In this document: positions 24,501 to 36,428 of the stretch, piece by piece
Numbering within the stretch: the stretch's first letter is position 1
How the letters are laid out: every line of letters begins with the position of its first letter
Assembly: GCA_001557505.1 (NCBI GenBank)
Contig: LSAX01000002.1
Location: 3,224,001-3,288,000 of the forward strand
Direction of reading: 5' to 3'
From: Reticulascus tulasneorum
Lineage: Eukaryota > Ascomycota > Sordariomycetes > Glomerellales > Reticulascaceae
DNA length: 64,000 nucleotides
Made by a program: the position numbers and the translations under genes
The notes under the pieces: model-generated
Told to the model about the DNA's origin: nothing
Database searches by the model: none
Seen by the model: only the letters and a program-made list of their open reading frames with translations

Positions 24501-26164
24501 TGGTAGTGTCCATGATGGGGTATGGAAAACACGAACCTTTACTTCCTTGGGTGCTAGTTAGTCTAATCAAAGTAATCGTGTGTGTTAATTAGGAATACCT
24601 CTCTGGCCCCGTTTTGGCCTTCAATGCCCCCAATATCCCCACCCGATGGTTTTTAATTTACTTTCCCGCAGCATGGATTACGCTGTATGTGTACTCGGGG
24701 GAGGAAAAAACCCAAGTCAGTCAATCAATTTACACGGCCACCATTATCAGCCTTGTTTTTCCTCAGAGTTCGATCGCCAGGATTGGTGTGAACTGGGGCT
24801 TCACGGTTCATCCGTCTGTGTCTGAGAGGGTAATACAATGTAGAATAGGTACCTTAGGGGAGTATGCAGTAAAATAAAGTTCCAACTCGATCATTCGGAC
24901 AATTTCCTTGGTTACAGAAACTGCCCATCTCGCCCGCCCCCGTCTCTCTCCCTTTCTTGCCCCTCAACGCTCTCCATTCTCCATCTTCCTCCCTTGTCTG
25001 TGTGTGTGTATTCGTCGGCACCCGAGACCCCAAACTTTGTGGGATCAGGTCGGTTCACGTTAGTCAGTCTCTCCATCTTCATGAGTAAGTGAAGTTGGTT
25101 TTCTGAGTGAGTTGAGCGACTTTTTCGATCATCAACCAACCAACGAAAGCAAAGCAAACCCGCCCCCCCCCCTCCCAGCGATCGATCGGGCATCACCACC
25201 ACCTTGGCGGACTCAAACCAAGTACGCACATACGAATAAGTTACAGTACATACGTTATACTATGGACGTGGTGGACGCGCAGTAAAGACGTATTTGCGCC
25301 GCAGATACGGGTACCTTCCAAAGGACCTTTTCCCACTCATCCCCTCTGCTCCACTTCCTGTCTCTGGGCGTATGCATGTATGTACGTACTTGTTGGTGTG
25401 AAGGGACTACCGCGCCGATACCACCCTCCCATATGCAGAGCCACGGCTCTTCTCACCACTTGACCACCCAGCTGGACGCAGTGAGGTCAGGCTGCATGCA
25501 CAACGCCCTGGCGAATCCCTACCCTAGCCTACATACATACGTTCGTTCATACCTCCCAACCTACATGCAGCGCAGCAGACCCGAAATCCAAACAGCGCAT
25601 GTCACGGAGAGGGTACCTGGTAGTCACTCAGTCACTCGCTCGCTGCAGTGTGGTCCTAGCCAACCCGTCGCTACCCACTCTTCTCTGCCTGCCACGCCCT
25701 GTTAGCTGGCCCCCTGGTTCGCCGGACGCCGGCTCTTCCACATCGCCCAGCCAAAAACTCGACCAGCCTACCCAGCCACGGTTTAGCTTTGTCTTTCAAC
25801 AGGCAGCCCACGTCACCAGCGCTTGCTTGCTTGCTCTTTAGCTGCACGCTGCAAAAGACTTTTCCCATCCATTACTCCCCTCCCTACCTACCCTCCCCCC
25901 CGAGGCGTGGACGGAGACATACATACCAACAAAAGTACGCCGCCGCACTACTAACCTAACCAAAGTCACTCCATACTGCATACCGTACCACACGGAGTTG
26001 GTCGGGTGGAGGAGGCTGGCTTTAGAACCAAACAAAGCCCAATCCTTTCCCAATCCTCTCTCCCTCGCCTCACATCTCTTCTTTCGCTCTCTCTCCCACA
26101 TCCTCTCCTTACCTATGGTGCTGAGAGACACACCTTCTACTACGGCAAGACACAGATAGCAACC
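21557..26164. other. 4.6-kb gene-poor region and leader of the SYLF gene
   Basis: Only short overlapping ORFs without motifs were seen on either strand. Simple C-, T- and CCTACC-rich stretches become common after 25350, as expected for the promoter and leader of the gene starting at 26165. Pale TAC/GTA-rich patches (for example 23720-23830) recur. No repeat pair, tRNA or transposon signature was recognised. Confidence 0.5.
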
Positions 26165-28364
26165 ATGCATCGCGTGTCTGCCTTCCTCCCTTCGTGGGAC
26201 AAGAGGAAATCCGGCAGCAGCAAACACTCGCTCGACAACTTGTTCGGCTGGTCCGAGAAACCGGCTTCCACAGCCCTCACCACACTCACAGTCCCGGCTC
26301 CGCGGATTGGCAGGGAGGCATTTTGGCCTGCGACTCTGGATAGGGAATGCGATCGCTCTGCCAGGATTTTGAAGTCGTTTTGCTGTAAGTTCCTCTTATT
26401 CGTACTGTCCGACACGTTCGGAGACTTCGCACTAACACCATGTCCCGCCTCCAGCCGATGGATACCTCGCGCCGCTTCACCAGGAGCCTTCCGCTAGCTC
26501 CACCGAACCGAGAACGCCGAGTCAAGTCATGAAGAAAATCCCTGCGCGAATAATACAGAATGCTGCCGGAATAGCCATATTCACATGCATGCGGTCTGGT
26601 CTGTGGATGACTGGATCGGGAGGGTCCGGCATCCTGATCGCTCGAAAAGCCGATGGCACCTGGTCGCCGCCTTCGGGAATCCTCTTGCACACGCCAACCT
26701 TGAGCTTCGTAATCGGTGTTGATATTTACGACTGTGTTCTAGTCATCAACAACCTTGCGGCGCTGGAGGCCTTGACAACGCCAAATGTGACTCTAGGAGA
26801 AGACATTAGCCTGACGAGTGGACCGGTCGTTCCCCTAGATTCCAACGAGATCGATATCAGGTGGAAGGATTTGGGTAATACAGTATTGACCTATATGAAG
26901 GCGAGAGGACAATCTCAGGACGTCAACCTCAACGGGTGCATCCTGGCAGAGCGGGCAAATGAAAACGAGCGATTCTACTCCGGGAACGTGACGGTCATGG
27001 ATGTCCTTGCCGGCAATGTGTCGAGGCATGTCGAGGAAACACGGCCATTGTTCGAGGTGATCAAGGCAGCAGAGGGAAGGTCCGACGCGGATGCCGCAAT
27101 ACTCAACGAACTCTCCTTGCACGCTGCCCCCGGCGATGCCGTCATCGAGACTCCGACAGAATCCCCGGCCTCCCCCGGCCCAGCTTTTGGAATCCCGAAT
27201 ACGGCCGACCCTGATCCTTTTGGTGTGCTGGCTTTGGAAATGGCGGGTCTGGAAATCCGCGAAGCAGGTACGAGGTTGAGACCGACAAGCAATCAGTTTG
27301 AGTTCAACCCTAGCCCGACAAGTCCAATTTTCCCAAAGTTTAGCCGCCAAAGTGTCGACACATATGCGTCACGAAGCAACAGGGGCAGCTACATGTCGAC
27401 GAGAACCGAGAGAACCAAGATGTCGGATGCCGGCACCCAGACGAGTGTTGCGAACACCCCAGAAACAACACCGAGCCCAAGCCAGAGCGAGTGTGACCAA
27501 GGGCGGACTTCTTATGAGAAGCTGCCGATATCCAAGGAGCCGGAGGAAATCGACTATACGAAGATCGACTTCACACCATTGAGGCATATTAGTGGCAGCC
27601 ACTCCCTGGACGACGCGGCCACGACCGGAAGTCGAACCAGCACCGATGGCCACCCAAGAACAGATACCAGCACTTTTGGCGACGCCGCCACCAAAGCCTC
27701 GAGCATTTACACCGCGGAGGAGGAACTGGCAGAAGAGGAATTGGTGGAGGATGATGGCGATGCCGACGATGAGGACGACATTGACGACGATGAGGAACCC
27801 GTCGTTTTCGAAGTAGCCGCCGCAATCCAGCCCGCAAGGAGAGCTGTCATGGCTTGCCCGATCCAAGCCAAAGGCGCCATGATCACAATTCCCAAGAGGA
27901 TCCCTCCTCCACTTCCGGCTAGAAGCCCAGCTCGAAACTCTCGAGCCAGCAAGAGCGAGATTGGAGATGTCAGCCATCTGAACAGCCCCTTGCGATCTTC
28001 TTTCAGTGCTTCGGCAAGACAGTCTTTGGACTCAACATCGGTCCAGCATGAGGAAACAGAGATCCCATCAATCTCAACGGAGACGCCGATGACGAGCGAT
28101 ACGGAAGGCGTTGCGGTCCCGGAGCTGCAGCTTTCTTTGAACCAAGATCAGCCATTGAGCAACAAAGAGGTTGGGCTGAATATTGAGCATTCCTTTCAGC
28201 TCTCTCAACTTACCCCGACGCTTCACTCGTCTCATTCCTTCTCAGCCTCGGACGATACCACCACAGAGCGACAAGTCGAGAATACTTCAAGCGTAGATAT
28301 TCAGGCCGACGAGCAACATCTTCGCTCAACACAAATTTCACCCAAGACTATTGATGTCGCTTGA
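26165..28364 (+). CDS. Ysc84-type SYLF (DUF500) lipid-binding domain protein
   Basis: Two exons, 26165-26384 and 26455-28364, give 709 aa. The 70-nt intron splits the Ser codon in FCSDGYLAP. Residues about 100-260 form a SYLF domain: KKIPARIIQNAAGIAIFT, then RSGLWMTGSGGSGILIAR, followed by GTWSPPSGILLHTPTLSF and IGVDIYDCVLVINNL. The domain binds phosphoinositides and, in yeast Ysc84/Lsb4, actin; it acts at endocytic patches. After residue 270 the protein is long and disordered, with an acidic block EEELAEEELVEDDGDADDED and a proline-rich patch PKRIPPPLPARSP that could bind SH3 domains. Unlike yeast Ysc84, no C-terminal SH3 domain is visible. An endocytic or cortical role is inferred from the domain. 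Confidence 0.9.
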
Positions 28365-29382
28365 GAACACGAATATTTCAAAGAGAGGAAGATGACATAA
28401 GGATTGAAAAGTTATTAAAGGAGTGAAAGCCATCTATTTTTTGGTGCCATTGGAGTTGGAGAGATTTGTGGGGTGAGGCACCTTGACACATTCTTCGGCG
28501 TTGGCCTCGACTTTTACCATAATGGTTTATGGTTTCTACGAGGCGTTGTTTTGGGAGTTCTGATGTTTCCTATTTTCGAGAAGGAATCGAAGGCATAGGG
28601 GCCGGGACGCAGCACGGTTGATACCAGAGGAACTACACTTCAATGCATAGGTGGAGAAGCACAAGGCGACAGGATGTGCCTATGGAGTTAAGAACGAGGA
28701 TTATATGACTGAAAGCCATTGCCATTGTCGAGGACATACTGGCCGAAATGACCACCTGGGCACATAGATGACGAGAAAGGCCGGTACCTATGATAGCTAC
28801 TGGCCATATATGACTATTAAATATAATGCTCAATCATTCACTTGAACCCTCGAACTGCCAAGATGCCCGTGTCGATGGAAGCATAGTGAATCGACACTGA
28901 ACCGACTTTGCGTACCTTTTACGGCGACCACACACTTCGACTTGAGCCCGCCTTCAAAAATCTAGACTGCTACTCCCCTCAGAGCCATGCTACTTGGCTC
29001 CCAGCCTTTGTTGCATCAGTCTTGTGAAGTTTGCTAATTTCACATGATTTAAATCGTTTGTAGCATTCTTTTATGGAGGACGATGGCGGTTGATATACAC
29101 ACCCTCGCCGTGCGTTGTCGTTGCATCAGCTGCACGGAGCGGAACAACAAAACGCCGGTGCCACACGAGGTCCGTGCAGACCCAGCCACTGCAGAAAATA
29201 GTACGGAGAGCCCAGCTACTCCAAAGAAATCCGTCTACGAGCTTCGACCGCGACGAGCGCCGCAGAGCTATTCCGATACTAAACGACAAGCGCGAAAGAA
29301 GAAGGTCAACACCGACGCCGCGACTCCCACTCGAATCACCCCGTCCACCTCGGCTCAGAAGAAGAAGACGCGCCTCTTCGAA
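28365..29382. other. Intergenic region and possible coding extension of arp9
   Basis: The first 700 bp hold 3' UTR and promoter sequence with no gene. From 29083 an ATG-initiated frame runs in phase into the arp9 coding region. It may be translated leader or untranslated 5' sequence (see the arp9 entry). Confidence 0.5.
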
Positions 29383-31601
29383 ATGGCGAGCCAGGGGGGC
29401 AAATGGCGTGAGGACCAGGTCCTAATTATCTGTCCTGGCAGCCAGACGACCATGGCGCAATTGGGCTGCGCGGAGCTGACGCCGCCGGTGCATCGCATTG
29501 CCACCCGCATGTTCAGAGATGAAGAGGCCGATGGCTGGCGGCCGTATCATACATTCAAGCGCAAGAAGGCTGCCGTGGTCAACGGCGGCGCGCCAGGGCT
29601 CGAGTCCGCGTTCGCGACAGAGGACGACGACTACGAATGGGTGGAGGATATGGACTCTGCCGAGGGGGCCGTGTACCCAATTCAAGGTGAGTTAATCTAG
29701 AGGTTTGCATCGGGCGAATGCTGAGAAATTCAGGTGGTCGTATCACGAACATGGAAGCCTTCCTCGCCTTTCTCGACCACGTGCATAGCATGCTCACGAC
29801 GACATACCACAACACCCCGATCGTGCTCATGGCATCGCCACAGTGGACTCGTCCCGACTCCGAGACGATTGCGCGCTACATCTTCGAGAAGACAAGGACG
29901 CCGGCGCTTTGCATGATCCACAGCGGCATTGCGACGCAGTACGGACTGAAATGGCCAAGCATGACCGTTGTGGACATTGGCTTCGAGAAGGTGGACGTCA
30001 CCTGCATCAACGATGGGCGAGTGGTTAACCATAAGGAGCTGGGTTATCCTTGCCCAGAGAGATTCATCTCGGGAGGCGAGGTCTTCACCCAGAAACTGCT
30101 CTCGCTGTTGAAGGAAAAGGACTTTACCTACGACATGGCCGAGCAGCTGAAGAAGAGCAACATTTGCGAGGTCCTGCCGTACGTGCCCGAGAATTCGAAG
30201 CTGATGGAGCTTCCGACCACGTCGACTGCAGGACTGCCTGCAAGTGCAGGCATCATCATCAACCCCACCGCCCCAGACGCCGCCAAGGTCGCCGAGATCG
30301 CCGTTCCGCTGATCCTGGATGAAGATGAGGGAGATGACAAGGTCATTGCGGCCGACGGTGTGCTGGATGTGGCCACCATCGTCACGAGCGGCAATGCGAG
30401 AGAGTTCTTGGCCAAGAAGGAGAAAGAGAAGACCGAGAAGGGCAAGGGCAGAAAGGGTAAGGGCCAGGAAGCCGAGGCCGCCGCGAAGCCGATGCGATTA
30501 CCCAACTCCAAGAGAACGCACAACGTTTTCCATTTCGAGGAGATCGTGCAGGAAGATGTCATCCCAGAGGTGGTCCCACCACCAGTTACGGAACCAGCCA
30601 AGGAAAACGGCGCCACGGAGAACGGGGCGAAGGAGGTCGAGATGGTGGACGGTGCTAAGCCTGCCGAATCGGAACCTGCAACCAACGGGGAAGCCAAGCC
30701 GGCCCAGCCCTCAACAGAGACTGCCGGAGAGACGAACGGCGACGCCGTCAAGCCCGACGTGGCCGCAGTCCCAGCTGCCACCGAGCCGGCGCCCGCGCCC
30801 GAGAAGCAGGCAAAGCGGAAGCGCCGCGACGTCGAAGTCGGGCTCGAGCGTTTCACCTTCGCCGACCGTGCCGAAATCGACCGCATCGTCACGACCATCT
30901 ACCGCACCGTCCAGGGCATCGACGAGATGTACATGCGACCCGCCTGCTGGGACAACATCGTCTTCGTCGGCAACGGCGCGCGCCTCCGCGGCCTCCGCGA
31001 GAACATCATGCAGACCCTCACCGCACGCCACCTCATCTCCCCGTCCACCGCCACCATATTCACGTCCGAGCTGCCCTCCAACATCGCCACCCCCTCCGGC
31101 ACCGGCGCCCAAACCCCAACCGGCTCCTTCACCGGCATGCCGCACCAGCTGCCCACCACCTCCTCCGGCGTCAACCCCCTGCTGCAGGCCGCCACCACGG
31201 CCGCGAGCCTGGGCGTCCCCGCCGTCGTGCAGGGTACCCCCGTCGCGGGCTCCTCGGCCGGCGAGGTCGCTGCCAGTCATCACTTCCATAGCCAGACGCC
31301 GACGAGCATCAAGCTGGCACAGCTGCCGACGTATCTGAGCGAGTGGAACAAGCACGGCTTCGAGGAGGCCATGTTCCTCGGCGCCCAGGTCGCCGCCAGA
31401 CTCGCGTTCTGTGTGCACAACCTGGACGTTGCGGGCTTAGAAGCCCAGCGCCTCATGAGCCTGAGCAGAGTAGAGTACAAGTACGTTCCCTCCCCCCTCC
31501 CCCGCACCCATCCTCAATATCCCCATAATCCTCATCCGCTAACACCCCCACCCAGCGATCTCGGCCCCAAGGGCATCCGCACCCACTCGATGCTGAGCTA
31601 A
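29383..31601 (+). CDS. arp9: Actin-related protein Arp9 (SWI/SNF-RSC type remodeller subunit)
   Basis: Nuclear actin-fold subunit of SWI/SNF-class chromatin remodelling complexes. Exons 29383-29686, 29734-31480 and 31556-31601 give 698 aa; introns are 47 and 75 nt. Arp9-like features are the opening DQVLIICPGSQTTMAQLG and EGAVYPIQGGRI. Then come FLAFLDHVHSMLTTTYHNTP, MASPQWTRPDSE and HSGIATQYGLKWPSMTVVD. The C-terminus YNDLGPKGIRTHSML is restored only by splicing the last intron. A large Ala/Glu/Lys/Pro-rich insert (about residues 260-460) interrupts the actin fold. The actin nucleotide-binding motifs are not obvious. An in-frame ATG at 29083 would add a 100-residue basic N-terminus; I prefer 29383 because the fold begins there. 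Confidence 0.9.
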
Positions 31602-32373
31602 AAGCCTTTGAACCGCTTGCTTTTTGGGCTGGAGGACCAGTGCCCCAAAAAAAAAAAAAAAAAAGTGCCAGGGAAGATATATGTCTGCTAGGAGGGATTC
31701 TTTTGTTACCCCCTTGAAAAATTGGAGTTCAGGGTCTGAGGAAAATTACCGGACTCTTCCTGAGAAATCTTGGGAAGGTGGGTGGAAGGAGGGTTGGCCT
31801 CCATACGTTTGCGTCACGTCCCGTCTGCCATTCGCCGGGGCTTCGGATAGCTATACAAAACATCATGCCTGTTAGAGGTGTGGCTTGGCAACTCTGTGGT
31901 GTAGACTAGGCGGCGTTGTATGATACTCCTTGTTATACTAGATTCCAAGAATTTCCTCCAAATATCCCATACTTGGCCAAGTTGATGTGGGACATGACCT
32001 GCTCGATTGTATATTCCTGGGCTGCGAGTGGGCGATAGTTCGGCCACAATAGGCACAACGCAATCAACAAAGACTTGGTTTTACTGGTAATCATATTTCT
32101 AGGCTACTTATTTACACCAGCCTGGTTGTCCCGAGCCTCAAGCAAAGTCCGCAGCACTTGCACATAGCAAATCCAGGACCCAAATGGAAAAAGACAGAAG
32201 GCCGGTGTGCTCATGGTCTAACAGCGAGCAGTCCGTAGTTATCCTGCAAATAGTGGTGACTTGAATGCCATATTCAAGCCCATGTCTCGAGAATTGGTTG
32301 GCAGTAGTCAAATATTGCCCGAGGCAAAACAGAATCCCAAATCTACGCTTTGCAGAGCCATAAACTTCAGCCG
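31602..32373. other. Convergent 3' intergenic region with an 18-A tract
   Basis: Contains 18 consecutive A at 31647-31664, shortly after the arp9 stop. It is probably part of the arp9 3' UTR. No gene recognised in the remainder. Confidence 0.55.
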
Positions 32374-32527
32374 TCAATGTTCTTGCTGAGAGTAAGCCTC
32401 AGGAATACACGTATCACCCTTCTCGACTTCTTTGGGCTTTCTCGTACGCCTCTTCTTTGGTGTTGCATCAACCACCGGAACGGGGTTGGGTCCAGGCCAC
32501 ATTGCAGACCACACAAGAGAGTGGACC
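32374..32527 (-). pseudogene. Out-of-frame 3' remainder of the SWIM/RING gene
   Basis: Downstream of the TAG, the original frame encodes PLSCVVCNVAW, which supplies the missing final RING cysteine pair. A second frame then reads AMWPGPNPVPVVDATPKKRR and a Lys/Arg-rich tail ending TGA at 32374. Both look like continuation of the same gene separated by a stop and a frame change. No intron with consensus ends bridges them. Confidence 0.5.
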
Positions 32528-33557
32528 CTAGCCGCTCTTTTCGTGCGCCCACACAGCGAAGCAATCTGAATGCGAATGGCGACCGCAGGATGTGCAGCAG
32601 ATGGTCGAGGCACCGTTGAGATCCTGGAAGCATAGAGGACAGCATTGCCCATCCTTCGCCTTCGGGATGCCATCCCTCATGGTAGGATCAGCGTCGATCT
32701 GAGCTTGAGTTGGTCGAAGGTTCGGGGCATGAAGCATCATCTTCTCAATTTCACTTGAGAGAAAGGCCTGCTGGGGAACAAGTTCTGCAGGCGCCTTCAG
32801 GATATGAACTAAGGTATCTGCAACAGTTAGTATTTATAGATACGGTTATTATCAAGGCACTTTACATAGAATATGCTTGCAAATCGGCCCATGATATTTC
32901 TGGTATTTGTCAGTTACTTGCAGCATCCAACATCAAGTCAAGACTTACGATAGCAGGGCAGGTGCAAGATGGCTTCGGTTGGATGGTGACCTGGTAGATG
33001 CTGTTGGAGGCGAGCCCACGGATATGGAATTCAGCATCAAAGCCAAGGCCGAAGTGAAGATCATCGCGGCGCTTGATCAGGCACATGCGCTCCACGAGAG
33101 CTTTCCCAACAGCGCTAGAGAAGCGTTCGTCGCCTCCCTCTCTCCAAGGTGTCTTCCGAAGCTCTCCGTATTCAGTCTTGTTAATGGGAGTGATTTCGAA
33201 CTGGTTCTGGTTTGGCAGGTCCACCTTGACCAGAGACGCGGGTTTCCAGGTTTTCCATTCCTTGAGCCTCTCGATGAGTTCTGACTTCTTGCCAGTGACC
33301 GGTCTGTCGCGCATTTGTAGCTGCTCTTTCACGATTCTAATGTCGATGTTGTCCCAGTCGGTGTCGTCAGGGAGCGGACCAGTGTTTATGCCGTAGCTAT
33401 GCTTGCCAAACTTTGTGAGACGGGGAATATCCGGTGGATATTCCAAAGCTTGTCGCTTTTTAGCGGATGCAGGGGTAGCTTTCTCGGGAGAGTCTCCCCA
33501 GGCAGCCTCCGAGTCTCCTTGGGACGGTTGAGCTGATGGCTCTTGTGAGGCAGACAT
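32528..33557 (-). CDS. SAP / SWIM / RING zinc-finger protein, 3' end disrupted
   Basis: Exons 33557-32949, 32899-32866 and 32817-32528 give 310 aa; introns are 49 and 48 nt. A SAP-like helix pair lies near residues 78-108 (IRIVKEQLQMRDRPVTGKKS, then ELIERLKEW). A SWIM finger is assembled across two introns: CTCPAI, KYHGPICKHIL and YTLVHIL supply the CxC...CxH ligands. A RING follows: CCPLCFQDLNG, then CCTSCGRHSHSDCFAVW. SWIM plus RING suggests a ubiquitin-ligase-like protein. The frame ends at TAG (32530-32528) just before the last RING pair: CVVC is encoded after the stop in the same frame, and a basic tail AMWPGPNPVPVVDATPKKRR follows in another frame, open to 32374. The gene looks truncated here, unless the sequence contains errors. 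Confidence 0.78.
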
Positions 33558-34723
33558 GATGGTGTTGACGAGGAAGAACAAATAGAACTCGGGTAGAATC
33601 TGCTCTATCTGGAATGCTGGTGAGACTCGGAAACAATGCGTGGCTTGTTATTTACGCCCTGAATGACGAAAGCAAAGAGAGTGGCGGGCTTCGCTGGCAA
33701 GCGTCTTTTAGATTTGCCAATATCTTCGAAGTCGAACCTACCGTAGGTAGGCACAAGAAGGCAGAACGTGTTCCCAGTGAAGGCTGGGCTGCTTCGAGAT
33801 AAAAGAGGGTTGAGGAGGAAGTTGCCTAGGTAGCAGTGAAGACAGGCAAAGGTGAAAACTGCAGCCCGGGATGACTGTAAGTTATAGTAGGTACCTAAGA
33901 TACCTACCTAAGGTGGGGTGGGTAGGTAAGTAGATAGTAGATGTGTTGGGAAGTTTAACAAGGCAAGGACGGAGGACAAGTTTGCTACTTTGAGAATCTG
34001 CATGCCCAAAGGGGAGGAGCAATTCCATATTATGCGTGACAATACAAAGCACCTGCCTAAGGTACCTAGCTACCTTAGGTATTATCAGCATTGGCACACA
34101 TGCCTTTCATCTCCCAAGATAGCTCTTAGTAACAAGGATAACGATATCAGGATCCACGAACCCTATCCATTTTCTTCTTGCGTTGCAGGCGATTGACAAG
34201 CAGGGCTAGATACAGCCCTCATGGCTACAGCAACTTTCTTCTTAGATACTAATCGAGACAGAGCTCGTGCATTGTGGCGCTGGCCTATTCGAGCAAATGG
34301 AGGCTACGAAGGTGTTGTTGGTATATCCATATACATAGAAACGCCGTCCTCTTCTCCCGCCGTCTTTTAAACGTGGAGTCCCGTCGCTTGGCAGGGGTTC
34401 CACGTGGCTTCCCGGGCTTTTGCATGCATGATCCACGGGGAGCTTGGACCTAGTTCTAGTTGGTGTAACCCTGTATCATGGAATGGAGTGACTCAGAACT
34501 TCCAGTATTGACGCCCTGCCGACGACATTCCTCTCAGCCAACCCTTTGGAGGAAGACGTCTGGCTCGTCGGCATCGTTATACAAATAATGAAGACCGAAA
34601 TCTGATATGCTCACTATTAGCGTGCTATGAATGACATACCACATAGCTCTGCTCGGTCTTCCTTCCACAAGACCCCGAATCTCAGGGACTTTGTGCAATC
34701 TGTAGCCTTGACTCCCACCAGCC
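33558..34723. other. Divergent promoter region (SWIM/RING gene and ridA)
   Basis: Holds the promoters of two divergent genes. Two clusters of TAGGTA/CCTAAGG motifs lie at 33889-33935 and 34051-34080 (listed separately). No coding sequence recognised. Confidence 0.55.
34056..34079. repeat. Inverted repeat CCTAAGGTA / TACCTTAGG
   Basis: Nine-base perfect arms (34056-34064 and 34071-34079) flank a 6-nt spacer in the divergent promoter region. It resembles other TAGGTACCTA-type palindromes in this window. Confidence 0.85.
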
Positions 34724-35205
34724 ATGGCAAGAAGAAACATTAGTTCGGGCTCCAGCTTTGAGGCTCAGATAGGCTATTCTCGGGCTGTTGTTTCGGGAGA
34801 CTGGGTATTCGTATCTGGGACGACTGGGTAGGCTTTGCTGTTCTCCTGTTCTCCTCCCAGGCCCATGATGCTGAAGCCACCAGCTACAACTACCAGACCG
34901 GCATCATCTCCGAAAATGTTGTAGAACAGACAGAGCAAGTACTACGGAATATTGCAGCTGCCCTAGCAGAAGCTGGGGTCGAAATGAAGCATGTCGTCCG
35001 TGTACGCTATATCCTCCCGGATCGTCGAGATTTCCCGACGACCTGGCCGGTCTTGCAGAAGTGGTTTGGAGAAATCCGGCCAGCAGCAACTATGATACAG
35101 AGCGGGTTGATGGAGGACATCATGAAGATAGAGATTGAGGTTACAGCAAGGAAGTCGGCGGATGTGCAGTCCAGCGAGGATGGTGCCCCATCGGTTCTTA
35201 GCTAG
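34724..35205 (+). CDS. RidA/YjgF/YER057c family protein
   Basis: Small trimeric enamine/imine deaminase family that hydrolyses reactive 2-aminoacrylate-type intermediates or related imines. Exons 34724-34827 and 34884-35205 give 141 aa, typical of the family; the 56-nt intron falls within TGYNYQTG. Family signatures are YSRAVVSGDWVFVSGTTG at the N-terminus, QTEQVLRNIAAALAEAG, then VVRVRYILPDR. No classic RidA C-terminal signature is visible: an Arg is present in EIRPAATMIQSG, but the end reads DIMKIEIEVTA, where canonical RidA has an invariant Glu nearby. No mitochondrial presequence is obvious. Its convergent neighbour is a YeeE/YedE transporter. The substrate is not deducible. Confidence 0.93.
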
Positions 35206-35386
35206 GAAGGCATATTGGTCCAAGAGCAGCCCGGTTCCCCACATACACGAAGGAGAATCTGGTTAGGGTTGAGGCAAGCGAGATTGTCTGTTTCATCCAA
35301 AGTGTAGGTACACAGTGTCACTTAAGTGCCTGTAAGGGCATCGGCAGGTTTAGAATGTTGATATGTAATGTCAAGTTGGAAACTAC

Positions 35387-36428
35387 TCAACTAATGAAAG
35401 GCATAACCAGCGCTCCTGCGACGAAAGACGTGACGATTGTAATGATACTCGACGTGGACAGCGTCGAGACTCCGCTAATCCCGTGTCCAGAGGTACATCC
35501 TCCCGCCATTCTTGCACCGATCACCATTATGAACCCTCCCGCCGTGGATAGGAGAGGAGATATCGAGAGAGTCGATTCGACTGCGAAAGCAGGTTGTAAT
35601 GTTCCAAGTAGTCTAGCGCCTGCCATGGCACCAGCCGCGAAGAGCAAATTATTATAGGAGTTTGGCTTGGCATCGGCGTTGGCTCCCTTGAACAACCACA
35701 AGAAGTACTTCCCGATCTCCTCATACGACGAGGAGACGCCGAGCATTGTCTTTCTTGTCAGCATAGAGAATAGTTGCGACAGACCGACAACTAAACCGCC
35801 GGCGGCTGGGAGAATCACTGCATAAGGACTTGCAGGAGTGTACTTCATGGTCCCCAGGATGATGGCGGCACAGAGAGCTTGGAAGCCCAGAAAGCCAGCA
35901 GATTTGCTGATGCCGGCTTGCTGTTCGACTGTGAGCCGAGAATTCGGTGGTGACGCATTGTGAGAGTTTCTGTTGACAAATTTGCCAAGGAATCCGATCC
36001 AAACGATGCCCGCAAGCACAGCACCATCAAGAGCATAGAATCCCGAACGAGTGCCGTTTGCCACTTGTATAAGCACAGTACCTGGACATGCCCCCGAGAG
36101 AGCCATGCCTATGCCTTGGAGTGCGCCACCGATGAAGTTGCCATCGTACTGTGAGAACAATCCGAGGCTCGCCGGCCCTCGTGGCTTTGCCCGTAGATAG
36201 CCTAGTCTGTCTAAAACAGAAACGAAGACACTATACATCGATTAGCTCCTGTGCCGTGCCAGAGCTCGAGCGAGGATCAACATACGCGCTGCTTGCCGTA
36301 GCGGCCAGGAAAGTCTGCAGCATGTGCCAGTTCTCCAACCTCAGTTGTGATAGTATCACTGCTGGCTGATACACGCCGGCAGCCAGGAGAGCAGCCCCAA
36401 AGGCCGCACCAGAAAGTATCGAAGTCAT
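35387..36428 (-). CDS. YeeE/YedE family sulphur-compound transporter
   Basis: Polytopic membrane protein of the YeeE/YedE (DUF395) family; bacterial members import thiosulfate or related sulphur compounds. Exons 36428-36286 and 36230-35387 give 328 aa; the 55-nt intron splits an Ala codon in SSAVFVSVLD. The family's duplicated core is visible. The first half has GALQGIGMALSGACPGTV and the second has GARMAGGCTSGHGISGVST, each with the conserved small residues and Cys. Hydrophobic spans surround both (for example SGAAFGAALLAAGVY at the start and ITIVTSFVAGALVM at the end). The full-length two-domain layout suggests function is intact. Substrate in this fungus is inferred, not shown. Confidence 0.93.

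Noticed and set aside
30319..31338. 339-codon plus-strand ORF inside arp9
   Set aside because: Arg/Ser/Pro-rich shadow frame of a GC-rich coding region in arp9.
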